DNA of 64,000 nucleotides from Ilex aquifolium. Lineage: Eukaryota; Streptophyta; Magnoliopsida; Aquifoliales; Aquifoliaceae. The notes under the pieces were generated by a model. The model was not told where the DNA came from and made no database searches. It worked only from the letters and a program-made list of their open reading frames with translations. The stretch's first letter is position 1. Each line of letters opens with the position of its first letter. The position numbers and the translations under genes are program-made. The DNA lies in assembly GCA_951799425.1 (NCBI GenBank), contig OX637392.1, positions 54,709,093 through 54,773,092 on the forward strand, written 5' to 3'. Below are positions 48,563-61,324 of this stretch, one piece after another.

Positions 48563-50157
48563 CAGCGTAAGAAAATTAGTTTCTCAAGTACAATCCCTTT
48601 AAATCAATATAATTAACCATAAAATCAAAATCCTCCAAGTTCAAATTTTCCCAAAAAAAATTAGACAAGAAAGGGAGATAAAAGTCTACATGGGTATGTA
48701 GCTAATTGGAGATAAGGTTGTAGTTCAACTTTAAGTTCAACTTTAGTTGACAATAGAATTAAAATTATTTTTAGACAATAATGACCAACCAATTAAGCCA
48801 ACCCAAGATTACTCGAAATAATCTACGTGTTGCTTGGATTTGACTTATTTACAAAATAAATTTGAAAATTCGATTGAGTGTAATTTATTTTCCAATTTGA
48901 ATGAAACAAAATTGACTCAAACTCCAAGTGCTAATATAATTTTAAGTTGCAAGGTAGACAAGAAAAGAGTAACTTGTGAGTACAATAGAGGGTGGTTGAA
49001 TTAAACCCATTGGACATTTTTGTTGCAGACAAAATGGTGGAAACAGAAAAAGGAAGGATAACGAGATGAGGAAAAATTTGGAACGGATCAATAAATACGA
49101 TAACGTACGGGGGTATCAGAAAATCCTCCCTATGAAGAAGAACAAGCAAGGTCATGTTTGGAGAGAGAGAGGGAAATTAAAGCCAAGTCTACTGGTACTA
49201 ACCTCTACCATATCCAGCTCTCATCATGGGTCTCCTCAGTTCTGAGAGAGACTTCTGATGGGATTGTACTTTGCACTGGGAGAGACCCATAAGCAAATAA
49301 ACCTAATTGGAAATATGAAAAATAAAATAAAACATTTAAAATAGGGGCATGTTATAAATGTTTATATTTCTATCAACTGATTTGCTAATTTAAAAAAAGA
49401 ATACGGGAAAGACTACATCAAAGTTGGTACCATATCAAAATGTATAACTATGAAGATTTAGTTATAATTTTTTAAGATATAAATTACCATTGTAAAAAGC
49501 GCGATCTTTTTTTGAAGGTAGTTTTTTGGGGGAGAATCACTTGAGACAGGGCCTCCCATGTGAGGTTAGGTCAAGTGATGGTCAACAATTCAAGCAAGAA
49601 ATGCTGAGAAACGGTTAACAATGCAAAAAAAAATTTCACCTTAACACACTCTAAAATACACTCTAAAAAAAGGGTATGTCGGGTTTTTATGGGGTCCTGT
49701 ATATATGATTTGACAAACAATTCAATCCAAGAGAAGGTATTTTTCTTCAATTTTTTCAAAAATGTTATAATCGATTAAGGAAGTTATAACTTTTAAAAAA
49801 AAAAAGAGTTACATATTTTTAAGGTAAAGTTACAAGAAATTGCAAGGTATTCATGATCGATCACAACATTTCATTACCAATCATGAATTATCTCAAATAA
49901 TTATAATTACGTAAAAATACACAAAAAAAAAAAGGGTGAATAAGCAAGTAAAAGATGAATTTTCATAATAAATCAAAATCAATGATTGAATGATAAGCAC
50001 TAGGATGGTAAGCAAAATTTAAACAAGTGTGAACACCACATTACTAATAAGTCTCTATTTATGGCCCTAGATGCAATGAGGGAACCACGTTTAGACCTTG
50101 TCTTTGTTTCCATATGCGTATGAATGGACTGCCTATCTATACCTTCAAGTCTCTCAA
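48563..50157. other. Intergenic, no gene seen
   Basis: AT-rich. A weak hairpin around TGGGTCTCCTCAG (49229) and CTGGGAGAGACCCA (49279) is visible, but I do not recognise it as a miRNA. Confidence 0.45.

Positions 50158-50158
<1 letters not shown>

Positions 50159-50230
<72 letters not shown>
50159..50230. repeat. (GT)n(GA)n compound microsatellite
   Basis: About 12 GT units followed by about 24 GA units. Confidence 0.97.
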
Positions 50231-50231
<1 letters not shown>

Positions 50232-50739
50232 TAAGGATGAAAGAGGCGTTGCAGACGAAGTATTGGACAAAGAGGATTAGAATAATGGAGAGAGTGGTGA
50301 GATTGCACGCACGAAGACTTGGGGAGTGTGAGCTTTGCATGTCGGAATCCCACCGACACCACGAAGACCAAGCCATTACTCTCTTTAACTCTCTCTTACA
50401 TGGGGAGTCGGGTATCAAACCTCAACTCCATACACACACACACACACAGCTCTATCTCTTGCTTTGGTGATCCCCCAACAACACACCAAACCAAACGCCC
50501 TTTCAACTTTCTGTCCGACCAAGTGAGGACACAATATTGTTGGATAAATTAGTTGGATTAATGTCATGCCACATGATTAATTAAACGAGTCGAGCAAGAG
50601 TTGAGTTGTACTTCATAAAAACCAGAAATGATGCATTTCAAACACAACCCACACCACTCGATCACTACCCTATCACAATCCCTTGAGATTGAAACAAAAT
50701 CATGCATTTGAGAAAACAAAAAACAAGAAAAGGGAGACT

Positions 50740-50910
50740 ATGAGAAAGAAGACAAGGGTGGAGTTCCTGCTCTTTCTAGCTTTTTATTGCATAGTTTTGC
50801 TGCAATACTTGGATGATAAAATTTTCAGTGGTCATCAACTACCACATGACGGTGACAGCGTCGAGTGGTATCTACACTTAATGAAAATTATCATACAATT
50901 TGTTCGTTAG
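50740..50910 (+). CDS. Possible small secreted peptide, unrecognised
   Basis: A 56-residue frame from the ATG at 50740 (an upstream in-frame ATG at 50683 exists). Residues 1-6 are basic, followed by a hydrophobic stretch VEFLLFLAFYCIVLLQYL that could be a signal peptide or anchor, then a polar tail without Cys pairs. No known peptide-hormone motif (CLE, CEP, IDA, RGF) is seen. It may be a chance ORF. The neighbouring sequence is intergenic. Confidence 0.15.
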   Translation: MRKKTRVEFLLFLAFYCIVLLQYLDDKIFSGHQLPHDGDSVEWYLHLMKIIIQFVR

Positions 50911-52297
50911 ACACATGTGAAAACTCCCCATACAACATTTTGTTATGTGATATACAATATTATATGAGTAATGAAGTGGACAGTTTTAATGAAGTGGATG
51001 AAGTGGGGGAGAAAAGGTAAGAAGAAGAGCCTTTAACTGTAGCAGAGGTGAAAGAAGGGTCACTATACCTTTGGTTACATCCCAAAAACTATCACATTTT
51101 ATGATATTGCCACAGCACACAAACCTCAGATACACCCAAGCTGAGACAAACAATTAAGCCAATCTGAAAAATTCCTTGAAACGTCAAATCCCTAGCGAAG
51201 TCAAGTCTTTCACAATATCCTTAAGCCTCAAAAAAAAATTATTCTTCGAATATTTGAATAAATGATAAATATCCAACCTTTCCATTTTTTCCAAATTGCC
51301 CCCCTACTCTATCTATACCACTTTTGAAGTAGTTGAGATAATCTAGAAATATGAAGCTTATTAGGCAAGCCTTATGAAGAAACTTACCACCAGAACAAAA
51401 AAAAAACATGTTATGAAGGAGACTTGAACTCAATTTCATCTTACAGCTAAGCAGGCATTTCTGGTTACTAGAGTGTCTTGAATCTCTTTATAGTTGTCAA
51501 GGATATAGATCTAAAGAGGTTGAACTACCTAAATCTTGTGTTCTTTCTGTTGCATGTTATTTTTCAATTTTGGATCCGTTTGGAGCTGATTTTCTTTTTG
51601 TGCGAAATAAAAGTTTGAAAAGTAAAATGAAAAAATTAAAGTTACAAAAGCTTTTGGAACCATTTGGATTGTTTCGAAAAAGCTAACTTTTATAAACCCC
51701 CATTTTTCAGCTTCCTTAGTGTTGATAAAAGTTGTTTTTACCCAAAAAATTGATAGAAAAGTCACTCAATAAACTTGGGTTCAAACGGATCAGACTTCTT
51801 TTCTTTTGAACCTAAAAAAAATTGAGATTTTCAGTCGGCTCCAAACATGCCCTTTGTGATTGGAATGTATGTTGGATTAAGTTTATGTTTATTGGGCTTT
51901 CCTTTGACATAATAATTCGTGAAAGCTCATTATAAGCAATCGAAACAATTATGTGAAATACCATTTCCTCCAAACTAAGAATTAACCACATCATCACTAC
52001 CTTTTTCAACATTTTTACTCTTACACCATCATATTATCTCCTTTTTTTTTTTTAAATTTTGGAGGCCATCTTTTGCTTGTAAATTGCAAAAAAAATGGTG
52101 CATAACCTCAAATTATCTCCTACAATGAATGTTTCATTGATAATGGTCCTTAATAATTTTGAAAAATTAAATGAAATTGCCCTCGAGTCAATCCAAACCC
52201 CACCTTACTTTGCCCCAAATTAAACCCAACTAGCAATTACTCTCCCACCACCGCTTTTTCCAATCAAACCCTACATGCCTTCTTGACTTTCAAACCA

Positions 52298-52320
52298 CCC
52301 CCCCCCCCCCCCCCCCCCCC
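52298..52320. repeat. Poly-C tract
   Basis: About 23 consecutive C (one strand). The exact length is likely to be uncertain or polymorphic. Confidence 0.95.
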
Positions 52321-53077
52321 ATGCCCACCCCCCTATATTTATTCCTGCAACAACCTCTCCCATTAGAATAATCCAACGCTTGTTTATATCTTCACCCTTC
52401 AACCCTCCCCATTAATACTCTGCAAACAAAACCCAGGTTAGAAAAACACAATCCTTTCTATAGATAAAGGGAAACACATATATAATGTTAAAGAATTAGA
52501 AAGGCTGATCAGAAACCACCCACAACCTCCCAGTGTGCTGCTCTCTCTCTCTCTCTCTCTCTACCCTTTTTCATTAAGGGTTCTGTGTCTACTCTGATGG
52601 AGATTCTAATCTAAGCCCCAGCATGTACTCCTTTCAATGTTCTCTTCGCTTCTCTACCGGGGGAATTGGCTGGTACTTTGAGTAGCTAACAAGTATTCCA
52701 GTTTAAATGCAAAATTGTAAGGAAGGGTATGGGACTGTACTGTACTCTCTCTATTCACTTTTTATTAAATTTCGTTTCTATTCTTGTTTCTGATTTCACA
52801 GGCGATTCCTGTTGTGGGTTTAGTCTTTTTTTATCTGCTCTTTATTTTTCCCTCATAATTTTTTATTTCTATTTGAGATATGGGAAGGAGGTACTGTTCA
52901 TTAATTGAAAGTGAAACTTCACACAGGGGTAGGTGAAGAGGCTATAAGAACAGATGATCAGTCAGTTCCCAAAAATAAGAGCAACAAAGAGTGGTTTGTC
53001 TGTGTTTTTCTCTTCTGGTTGGCTGCTTTGAAAGCTATCTAACTTAGTTGTGGCCTTTATTCATCATCACCACCATC

Positions 53078-56000
53078 ATGGCTTCATCAAACAGACACTG
53101 GCCTAGTATGTTTAAGTCCAAGCCCTGCAACACCCACCACCACCACCAATGGCAGCATGATGTCAACTCCCCTCTCATGTCAAGTGGCTGCCACAGAGAC
53201 CCATTCACATCGGGTAATCTCACAATTTTTTTGCCTTCACAATTCTACTTAATCATTAGTGTCACTTATGTTTCACTCTCTCTTACCCTCTTTTGTGTTA
53301 AAAAGTAATTTCAATTCTTCTTTGCACCCCAACAGTCTGCTCAAGGACCCCTTTTGATATGTTCTTATCACCCAATATCCTAAAAGAGTAATCTAAAACA
53401 CGAGATTTTTGTCACTATAAGATCTACAAAAGATCAGATATAATGTTGTATTCGCATGCAGAGAGATTGCTTCTGTTGTAGCAGAAACTGCTTCTATATA
53501 ATCAACAAATTTTAAAAGTGCAATCTAATATACGAAACTTGTTTGACTGTGAATCTGAAAGAAAATATATAGATATAAACAGTTTATCCTCTTCAGACCC
53601 CATAACAGCGGGAGTCTAGTACATTGGGTACGCCTGTATACAATAAGGTTCTTTCTGCGGTTGCAGAAAATCACATAGATCAATCTATGTTAGTGTTTGT
53701 GTCAACAGATTCATTCAAGAGAGAGGTTTAGTGATCCTTTAGTTTTGATTTTGCAGTGCCAGGATGTGAAGAGAGAAGCCCTGAGCCAAAGCCGAGATGG
53801 AACCCAAAGCCAGAGCAAATCCGGATACTGGAAGCTATCTTCAACTCTGGGATGGTGAATCCACCCAGAGACGAGATCAGAAAGATCAGAGCACAATTAC
53901 AAGAGTATGGCCAAGTTGGTGACGCCAATGTCTTCTACTGGTTCCAGAACAGAAAATCAAGAAGCAAACACAAGCAGCGCCACCTGCAAACCACTAAGTC
54001 GCCACCGCAATACCACCCGCCTACCACCACCATATCCCCCACTCTCACCACTCCATCTTCAACATCGTCTTCATTCGATAAATCTTCACCGAAGTCAGCT
54101 GACAAATCCTTCTCCATTGGTTCCGGAAATCTTATTGATGTTACCAACTCTCCGGCCAGTCCGGTGAACCAACCGTATCTCCAAACTCACGGTGACTTCC
54201 CACCGGAACCCTTCTTTTTTCCGGTGCAACAACAACCCATAACTGCTGATTTTACACAAGGGTTTTGCTTTCCAGAGATTTCAAATGTTGCCCATGTTGC
54301 TGATCAGACGGGTGGTAATTGTTCTAGCCTCTTACTGAGTGATCTGTTGATGAGCCATGGCCCTTCAAAGAAGGTTGAAGAAGAGAACATGAAGCTCCAG
54401 CAGCAGCTAAGTTACACTTCAACTTCAACTCCTATCACTGTTCCATCCACCATAAGTCACATTCAAGGTAATTAATTAGGTCATATATTACTTTGTTTGA
54501 TTGTTTCCTTTTTTTTTTCTGTTTATATGATATTCATTATGGTTCAATAGCTTCAACTAGCATCATGTTAATGTAGTGTATGTACCGATTCACACCTCGT
54601 AACACACCGTTTATATAGAGAGAAAACCCTTTCATATTTTCTTACCTCGAAATGGTTTGAGGAGAGGAGAGGAAATGTTCTTTTTTTAAGGTACTTGTAT
54701 ATCTTTGTCCAAAATTTATCGATTCAGATCCTTTTCAGTTTATTTTCTTTTCAATTTTATTGGCACATCATCACCCACTTGTATACAATAGATTCCACTT
54801 GAATGCATATCGTAGATGTGTTAAGAAGAGAATTAAAAAAAAAATATACTAGAAAAGATCTCACTTCAAAATTTACCTATTACAACCTATAAATCAGCAC
54901 TATAAGAAGAATATGAAATATGATGTATGGAAAGAGATTAATTTGACATTTTTTTTCTTTATTAGCGATATCTAATTTGTTGACATAATCCATTATAATC
55001 ATTAAATTAGTGATTTTTAATGAATATTGTGACTTATCGGGTCACTAAATTCGGGGCCAAATAACATTGTTGATGAAAATTTTGAGAGTCGAAGTATTAG
55101 TTCTTGATTTTGAGTGATTGAAAATGGGACCAAATATTCCTCAGACTAAATACATTGTGATATATTCGAGATGTGTAAATTAGTTCGGACACTTTTGACC
55201 GTTGAAACTCAAAAAAAAAAAAAAAACATTGTGATATATTCGACACTTTCCACTCTCATCCTCTTCAAATTGGCATGCATATGTATATGTGAACCTTGCA
55301 TATGTTAAAATTCTGTACATACAAAACTTCTTGAGGTAAACATTTTCAAACTTCTTTTTTGTAAATACTAAAGTTTTGTTTCCTAAAATTAAGGTACATA
55401 ATAATATTTAGGAAATTTACAAGCATATCCAAGTGGACATGATTGATGTGGATTGAAATATCAGCTGTTGATACGTTATAGTATGTGATGTTTGTCATAT
55501 TAGGAATAAGACAAGGATAGAGACTTGTCTTTGGTCCTCCATTTCTGTTCTATGTCTGTTCTGACGTCTGCATGGATTGACTACTGGATTTGTATGCACG
55601 TAACAACAGGGTTTTTTATCCTCTCAATTTCCAATTTTACCAATTTGGATCCCATTAAATTAAACATTTTTAAATTTAGGATAATTATATGATATTAAAA
55701 AATAATTTTATTACCCTACCAAAGTTCATTCTCAATTATGCATTTTAATTTGAGTTATTTATCGTCACGAATCATGAAAATAATACAATAAAATGAAATA
55801 ATATAATAAGACCGTCTTGTTACATGTTACGTTTTGAAGGGGTGAAAAATCGAGGTCGGTACTGAAAAAAATATTTTTCAATTTCAAAAGTTTAACCCAT
55901 TTATTTGTCATTGGTCTGACCTTTATTATTATTTTATTTTGAGGTGCAGTACCAAAAAATATAATTCAAACCCTCGATATTCTTCTTAATACTTCGATTT

Positions 56001-56670
56001 TCAAGACCGACTCTTTCGATGGTAAAATTCAAAATTGAGAAAATCCGAACCCATGACCTCATGCACATGAAAGAGAGTGTGTGTGTGAGAGAAGGAAGAG
56101 GAGAGGTAAGAATCAAGTGTGTGTGTGCATGTGCAGGTGTGGGAGAATCTGGCCGAGTGTGTCCAGCAAGATCAACGGTGTTCATCAACGATGTGGGGTT
56201 CGAGGTGGGTGTGGGGCCCTTTAACGTGAGAGAGGCTTTTGGTGATGATGCAGTGCTCATACACTCTTCTGGTCAGCCTGTTCTCACCAATGAGTGGGGT
56301 GTCACCCACCACTCACTCCAGCATGGTGCTTTCTACTACCTTGTGCACACGTTATCTCCATCAAATGGCAACACCATTGATCTGGTAATTTGCCTAATCT
56401 CTCCCCTACAGTTTCCAAATTCCATATATTGATGATTCGAGTTTTGAACTGTTGAAGCTACCTCAATGGAATGAGATTGTGTCTTGAGTTCGACTCTTGT
56501 TCATTATTTTTAGGTTTAATCGATATTCGTGATTAACATGTGATTAGTTAGTAGTATTTGAACGGGTGGATTCAGTTTAATTCAACGGTTACGATGGATT
56601 AAGTTAACAAATTAGATCAAAATAGCATTATTGTTTTATTAATTGTTCTCTTTTGGGATTGCAGATTTAG
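53078..56670 (+). CDS. WOX9: WUSCHEL-related homeobox protein, WOX8/9 (STIMPY) type
   Basis: A nuclear homeodomain factor needed, in its relatives, for embryo patterning and meristem growth. The exons are 53078-53213, 53757-54467, 56137-56384 and a two-codon end 56665-56670, totalling 366 aa. If the last intron is retained the protein instead ends at 56432. The N-terminus [20 protein letters not shown] and a His-rich stretch are typical of WOX9. The WOX homeodomain spans about residues 56-119, with helix 3 [17 protein letters not shown] second conserved block (residues about 295-352: [38 protein letters not shown]) is the clade's C-terminal domain. Intron phases match. A Ser/Thr/Pro-rich linker separates the blocks. 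Confidence 0.94.
53583..53633 (+). mobile_element. Au-SINE-like fragment in WOX9 intron 1
   Basis: TCAGACCCCATAACAGCGGG followed by AGTCTAGTACATTGGGTACG resembles the 3' end of Au SINEs, like 30165-30225. Confidence 0.45.
55085..55226 (+). mobile_element. SINE-X remnant in WOX9 intron 2
   Basis: Ends ATTAGTTCGGACACTTTTGA, CCGTTGAAACTC and a 16-A tail, as in the other SINE-X copies. The 5' part is eroded and its boundary is approximate. Confidence 0.55.
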
Positions 56671-56711
56671 AAGAATGGTGGAAGTTGAAGGAACTCGTAG
56701 CTTTTTTACTT

Positions 56712-56772
<61 letters not shown>

Positions 56773-57971
56773 AGGCCTTTGGTTTCTTTCTTGTTACTGT
56801 CTTCCATGGGTTGTTTCACAGTGTGGAAATGAATGGACTAATATGTGTGTTGTTTCATATCAATGAAGCAATATAAGCCACTTTCAGTGAACTGTTTGTT
56901 GATCTACCATTGAATAGGCAATGGACCTTAATATTGGTTGCGATTCAGTCAAAGGGTTACAATGATTTATAATATTATTGAAACTTATAATATTGTACTA
57001 AATTTGGAGCGTTACAAATGATATTCGCTTCTAAATGGTACATATGTCCAAAATGGTATTCACTTCTAAATGGTATTCGCTTCTGGTTGCTTCTCTATAC
57101 ATGTGTGTGAACGGATCAAATTTGAATTGGATTTCGATTGATCTCAAACAGAATCTATTGACGATCTGAAATTTTGATTTGAATAATTTAATTTAACTAA
57201 AATTTAATAAATTGTATCTAAATTTTAACTAAATTTTTGTAAATAATCACTTAATTTTTTTTAATATTTGTATATATATATATTGAATTGCGTCATAATC
57301 AATTTGGGTAAAATTCAAGAAATATAAGATAGTATATTTGAATTTGAATCCGAATTATCGATAAAAAATATTTATTTATATTAAATTATTCAAATACGAA
57401 TCAAAGTCTGATGCAATTCTAAATGCTTAAGCAAGTTTGAAGCCTTACTCTATCTCTTATAGCAGGAATAGGATATTTTTATTTGCGTCCAATGTGGGTG
57501 ATATCATCATTCATAATTTCTGCCAGCTTTTGAGTTTCACTTGCCTTTGTATTTTGAGGAAAGCTACGTGGGTTGTGATGAGCCTTTTATTTTACTTGTA
57601 GAAATTAAGGTCATGTTGCCACATTGCAGTAGCTGTGGCTGCATATATATATATATATATAAACCCAAAGCTTATTATGATGACTTTGTCTAGTTTGAGT
57701 TATGATTGTTTTTTTTTTTTTTTTTTTGAGCCAGTTTTAAAAAAGCATAGTCTCAACAGATTAGATGGTTCACTGATGATTGAAAAGTAGTGTCGATTGA
57801 ACTTATTCCAGGCAAGATCTTGGGTACTGTAAACTGTGAAAGAATTCTATACAACACATATGGGCTGAGATTTAGGTATAATAAAATAGTTTTTTGATAT
57901 CGTAACTTTATTTTTTATTCAATATAAGTACGACACGTATATTAAATTATTTTATTATTTTTATGATCAAT
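56671..57971. other. 3' flank of WOX9, no further gene
   Basis: Begins as WOX9 3' UTR with a (CT)n tract (56715-56769); then AT-rich DNA with an (AT)n run near 57642 and a T run at about 57710-57727. Confidence 0.5.
56715..56769. repeat. (CT)n microsatellite in WOX9 3' UTR
   Basis: About 27 CT units, perfect. Confidence 0.97.
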
Positions 57972-58528
57972 CAAGAGCGGAGTTAAGATTTTATCTTAAA
58001 AGGGTCCGATGAGCTATTGTTAGCGTCAAGTCTTTTGTTGTATAGAAACTATATATGAAAATAATTTTCACACGATGAATTATAGTATATATTAATTTTC
58101 AAAAAATTAAAACATTAATTATTATTTTTAAATCAATTACATGCAAGACTATTTACTATTGAGAAGTCGTTTCACCATTTACCATTCAAATTGCTAACTT
58201 TTTGTACGAATTTTTAAATCTTAATTTTGCATAAATAGTTGCATTTTGAACTAAGGCAGTTCCCGGGACTGTTTTAAATACTTAGGGGTACAATGTGTTT
58301 AAATTAATAGTTGAGGGGTAAACCAAAACCAAGATCACAATTTAATGATGTAAAGTATAACTTTGATACCTTGAGGGGTCATGTAAAGTGAAAAACAAGA
58401 ATACAAATTTTGAGTTAAAGTATAATTTTTAAAATTAAGAGAACTAATTTAAGAGGTATAAAATATACTTCTAGAAAATTGAGGGGTGGCCATGGCCCCC
58501 CCTAGGCCAAAGCTTGGCTCCGCCAATG
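57972..58528. mobile_element. hAT-like non-autonomous element, degraded
   Basis: Left end CAAGAGCGGAGTTAAG, right end inverted CATTGGCGGAGCCAAG, related to the CAGGGGCGGAG ends of the 43304 element. Flanks TGATCAAT and TGATTAAG match at six of eight positions, a plausible eroded TSD. 557 bases, no transposase. Confidence 0.6.
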
Positions 58529-59817
58529 TGATTAAGGGTTATAAACTACTCAAATCAAGATTCACGGTTAAGAATCATTTTATAGTACCAAAAAATTATT
58601 TTTCGATACCAAAACTGTTGCTACAACTTATTATGCTGCTTAGCACCTATATCTATAGTCAAACAAAAGGACACAATCATCAAGAATGAATTAGGTAGGT
58701 GATGGAGGATTCTCTCCCAAAGAATTAAAAGAAATCCTTTAATTTCTCTCTTTGTTATTACTTTAATTTTCTAATGCGTTCCAATTATGTTAGACTATCC
58801 AATCAAAAATTGTCAATGAATGGAGAGATCGTTTAAAAATATAAACCAAATACTATCTTAATCATCCGATATAAATATAGACTCTTTTTAGATCTTTTCT
58901 CACGTGAGATTCAAATTCGCACGTGAGATGGTGCTCAAGCGGGCTTAATCATACAAGATTTATATAAATAACTATGAACATACGAGACCCTCGCTCACGT
59001 GGGATTCGAATGGCAATTCACCGATATGAGTATGTAATGTGTAACGTAATATGTGTCATAGTACTGTCACAAAAAAAAAAAATAAAGTGTTATCTTTCCC
59101 TTGATGCACGAATCAAGTGTATCTGACCCGAAACGGAAATTTCACCAACATCGGCAGTTTTGTTTTTGAACTTCTATTCATGTAGTTGAAGTATAATGTA
59201 CATACAAACAGTCTATATATATCTTCAAAGCCTAGTAGCTTACCTATATATGTATCCATACTGTCGTGTATAGACATATATGTGGAGAGAGAGAGAGAGA
59301 GATGGGTATGGGTATGGGGTGGGGGGGGGGGGTGCTTGGGGGTGATGATTGTGGAACATGATGGTTCATGCAAAACAGTATGTGGCTATGACGTAGAAAG
59401 ATGAGAGGAATTTGGGTCAGACCGATATATCCAAATCACTCAAAACTCAAATCAATCAAAGTATATACAACTGTTCTCACCAGTTTGCACGTAAATAGTC
59501 TGAACCACTCAAACCCAGTTGACTCGTCAACAAACCTCTCTCTCTCTCTCACTCATGGAGTTATGGGTATGGAGGAGACTGATAGTGACACGAGTGATTG
59601 AATTTCCAATGAGGGTGGAGAAGAAACAATTTTAAGGGATTTACATCCCTCCATTATTCCTTCCTTTTAATTGCTTTCAACAGCATACTAAAGACGTCAT
59701 ACATATAAAATTTTAAATTTCAATGAACAAGAGACCAAATGAAGTGTGTCTGGCATAGAGTCATTGGTGTTTTAGCTAGCTGGTGGCATATTGACAATCA
59801 CATACCCTAAATAGGAC
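58529..59817. other. Intergenic, no gene seen
   Basis: Contains GA and poly-G runs near 59285-59332 and a CT run near 59540. Open frames here are low-complexity or chance. Confidence 0.5.
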
Positions 59818-60409
59818 TCTCTATATTTTAAATACTTGATTACAACAGAAATCTTGTATGTTGATAGTAACATATTCTTTTGTATTTAAATTACCATTAT
59901 ATTCTTATGTATTTAAATAACAAACTAATCTCTAACAAATTATATAAATCTCTTTGTCTTTGCAAAATTTTTGAATGGTCATGTTGTGTTTAACATGATA
60001 TATAAAAAAAATATTATTTTTTTTCAAAATCTCAATATTAATACAAGTTGATAACTCTATTGATACAATATTATTTCTAATGCCCAAAAATGAATATATA
60101 TAATTTTTCTCTTCATTCACAATCAAAATAATTTGATAAAAAATTTATTGAGGAACAAAGTAAAAATAAGAAAGATAAAAAAAAAAAAAAAAAAAAAATC
60201 TATAACCCTTATTATTTGATAGCTCGAATAAAAGAATCACAGAAAATGAGTTCATTGGATATCTATAGTTATGAAGATAATATTAATAATTTAAGCATGA
60301 TAAATATGAGATAATATCTAATCTAGCTACATAATTAAAAAAAAATTATGTATTTTATCAAATGTTTCAACAAAAAAATTTACGAGCAACGCACGTGTTG
60401 CATTGCTAG
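59818..60409 (+). mobile_element. Helitron-like element, type H2
   Basis: The right end ACGAGCAACGCACGTGTTGC ATTG CTAG followed by T is a typical plant Helitron terminus (hairpin GCAAC/GTTGC, then CTAG). The left end, TCTATATTTTAAATAC near 59818, is a guess. No coding region. Confidence 0.5.
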
Positions 60410-60484
60410 TTTATATAAAACGTACACTAAATAGTAAGGATTATGACTTCAACATAATACCCTCAAATAGCATTTTCTAATGAC

Positions 60485-60898
60485 TTGTTTGGTAGAGTGG
60501 AAAATAGGGTGGAAGAAAAATAGAGAAAGAAAAATATGATCAAAAGAAAAAGTTTTCACGGTTTGATTGGGAGAAAAATAGGATGGAATGAAAAGTTGGA
60601 AGAATTCTCTTTCCTACCTATTCACCAAATTTTTTTCGTCCAACTTTGAGCGAAAAATAGAAGGAAAAAGAGAAAGATTACGCTATTCATGGTGATTTTA
60701 CTTTTTCCACTTTATATATTTCTCATCTATCAAACACATAGTATGAAAAGTCTTAAGAAGGAAAAAGACAACTTGTAGAGAAGTTAGTCCAGTAAGCATA
60801 CTACTATTCAGTCAAATAAAAATGAGAGTTTTTTTTTTCCTCAAATGATAAAAAAGTCTATCCCATTTATTTCTTTCATTCCTCCTATCAAACAGACC
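60485..60898. mobile_element. Foldback element (GTTTGGTA type), second copy
   Basis: Left TTGTTTGGTAGAGTGGAAAA, right TTCCTCCTATCAAACAGACC, purine-rich then pyrimidine-rich as in 26985-27510. Confidence 0.5.
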
Positions 60899-60990
60899 AT
60901 AAGATTTTACCTTTCTATCTACTTTACACGTTTTTTAATTACTAACTTAAAAGAGTGTGATTCACAACCAAGCTACTTGAGATGTTTAGT

Positions 60991-61190
60991 AGTTTTTTTT
61001 TTTCTCATTAAAAAAGGGAGGGGCAAAGGTGAGTGTCCAGAGATTACTCCGATAGGCCTTCACTTGTGAGATCATAAGGCTAGCATAGTAGTCAACTATT
61101 GAGCCCTAATGTGGACTCCAAGATTCAAACTTTCAACCTCAGGGAGAGAAATCAACTGGTATTCTACTAGACCACCTCACTCGATCGAAA
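60991..61190 (-). mobile_element. tRNA-like SINE, minus strand
   Basis: On the minus strand it has GGTGGTCTAGTAGAATACC (A-box-like) and AAGTTTGAATCTTGG (B-box-like), ending in an A-rich tail (plus-strand T run at 60991-61002). Confidence 0.6.
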
Positions 61191-61218
61191 GATTAGTAAT
61201 TAGTTTAATGACCACAGT

Positions 61219-61324
61219 CCTTGTTATTGGACCTTAAAATCGCAGATTCAAACTTTGTTCTCTGTCCGTGTCCTTGTTATTGGACCTTAAAATTGCAGAT
61301 TCAAACTTTGTTCTCTGTCCGTGT
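61219..61324 (+). repeat. 53-bp tandem duplication
   Basis: Two units starting CCTTGTTATTGGACC at 61219 and 61272, differing by one base in the part compared. Confidence 0.95.

Larger units (their letters stand above)
50231..53077. other. Intergenic and upstream region of the WOX9 gene
   Basis: Apart from the small ORF above I see no gene. It has a foldback-like piece at about 51575-51850 (GTTTGGAGCTGATTTTC versus GTCGGCTCCAAACATGCC), a poly-C run (52298-52320), a TATA-like CTATATTTATT near 52331 and a (CT)n run at 52543-52562. The last two probably belong to the WOX9 promoter or 5' leader. A short upstream ORF of six codons including its stop starts at 52597. Confidence 0.45.

Noticed and set aside
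49200-49300. Hairpin TGGGTCTCCTCAG / CTGGGAGAGACCCA as a possible miRNA precursor
   Set aside because: Short, mismatched stem and no known miRNA sequence.
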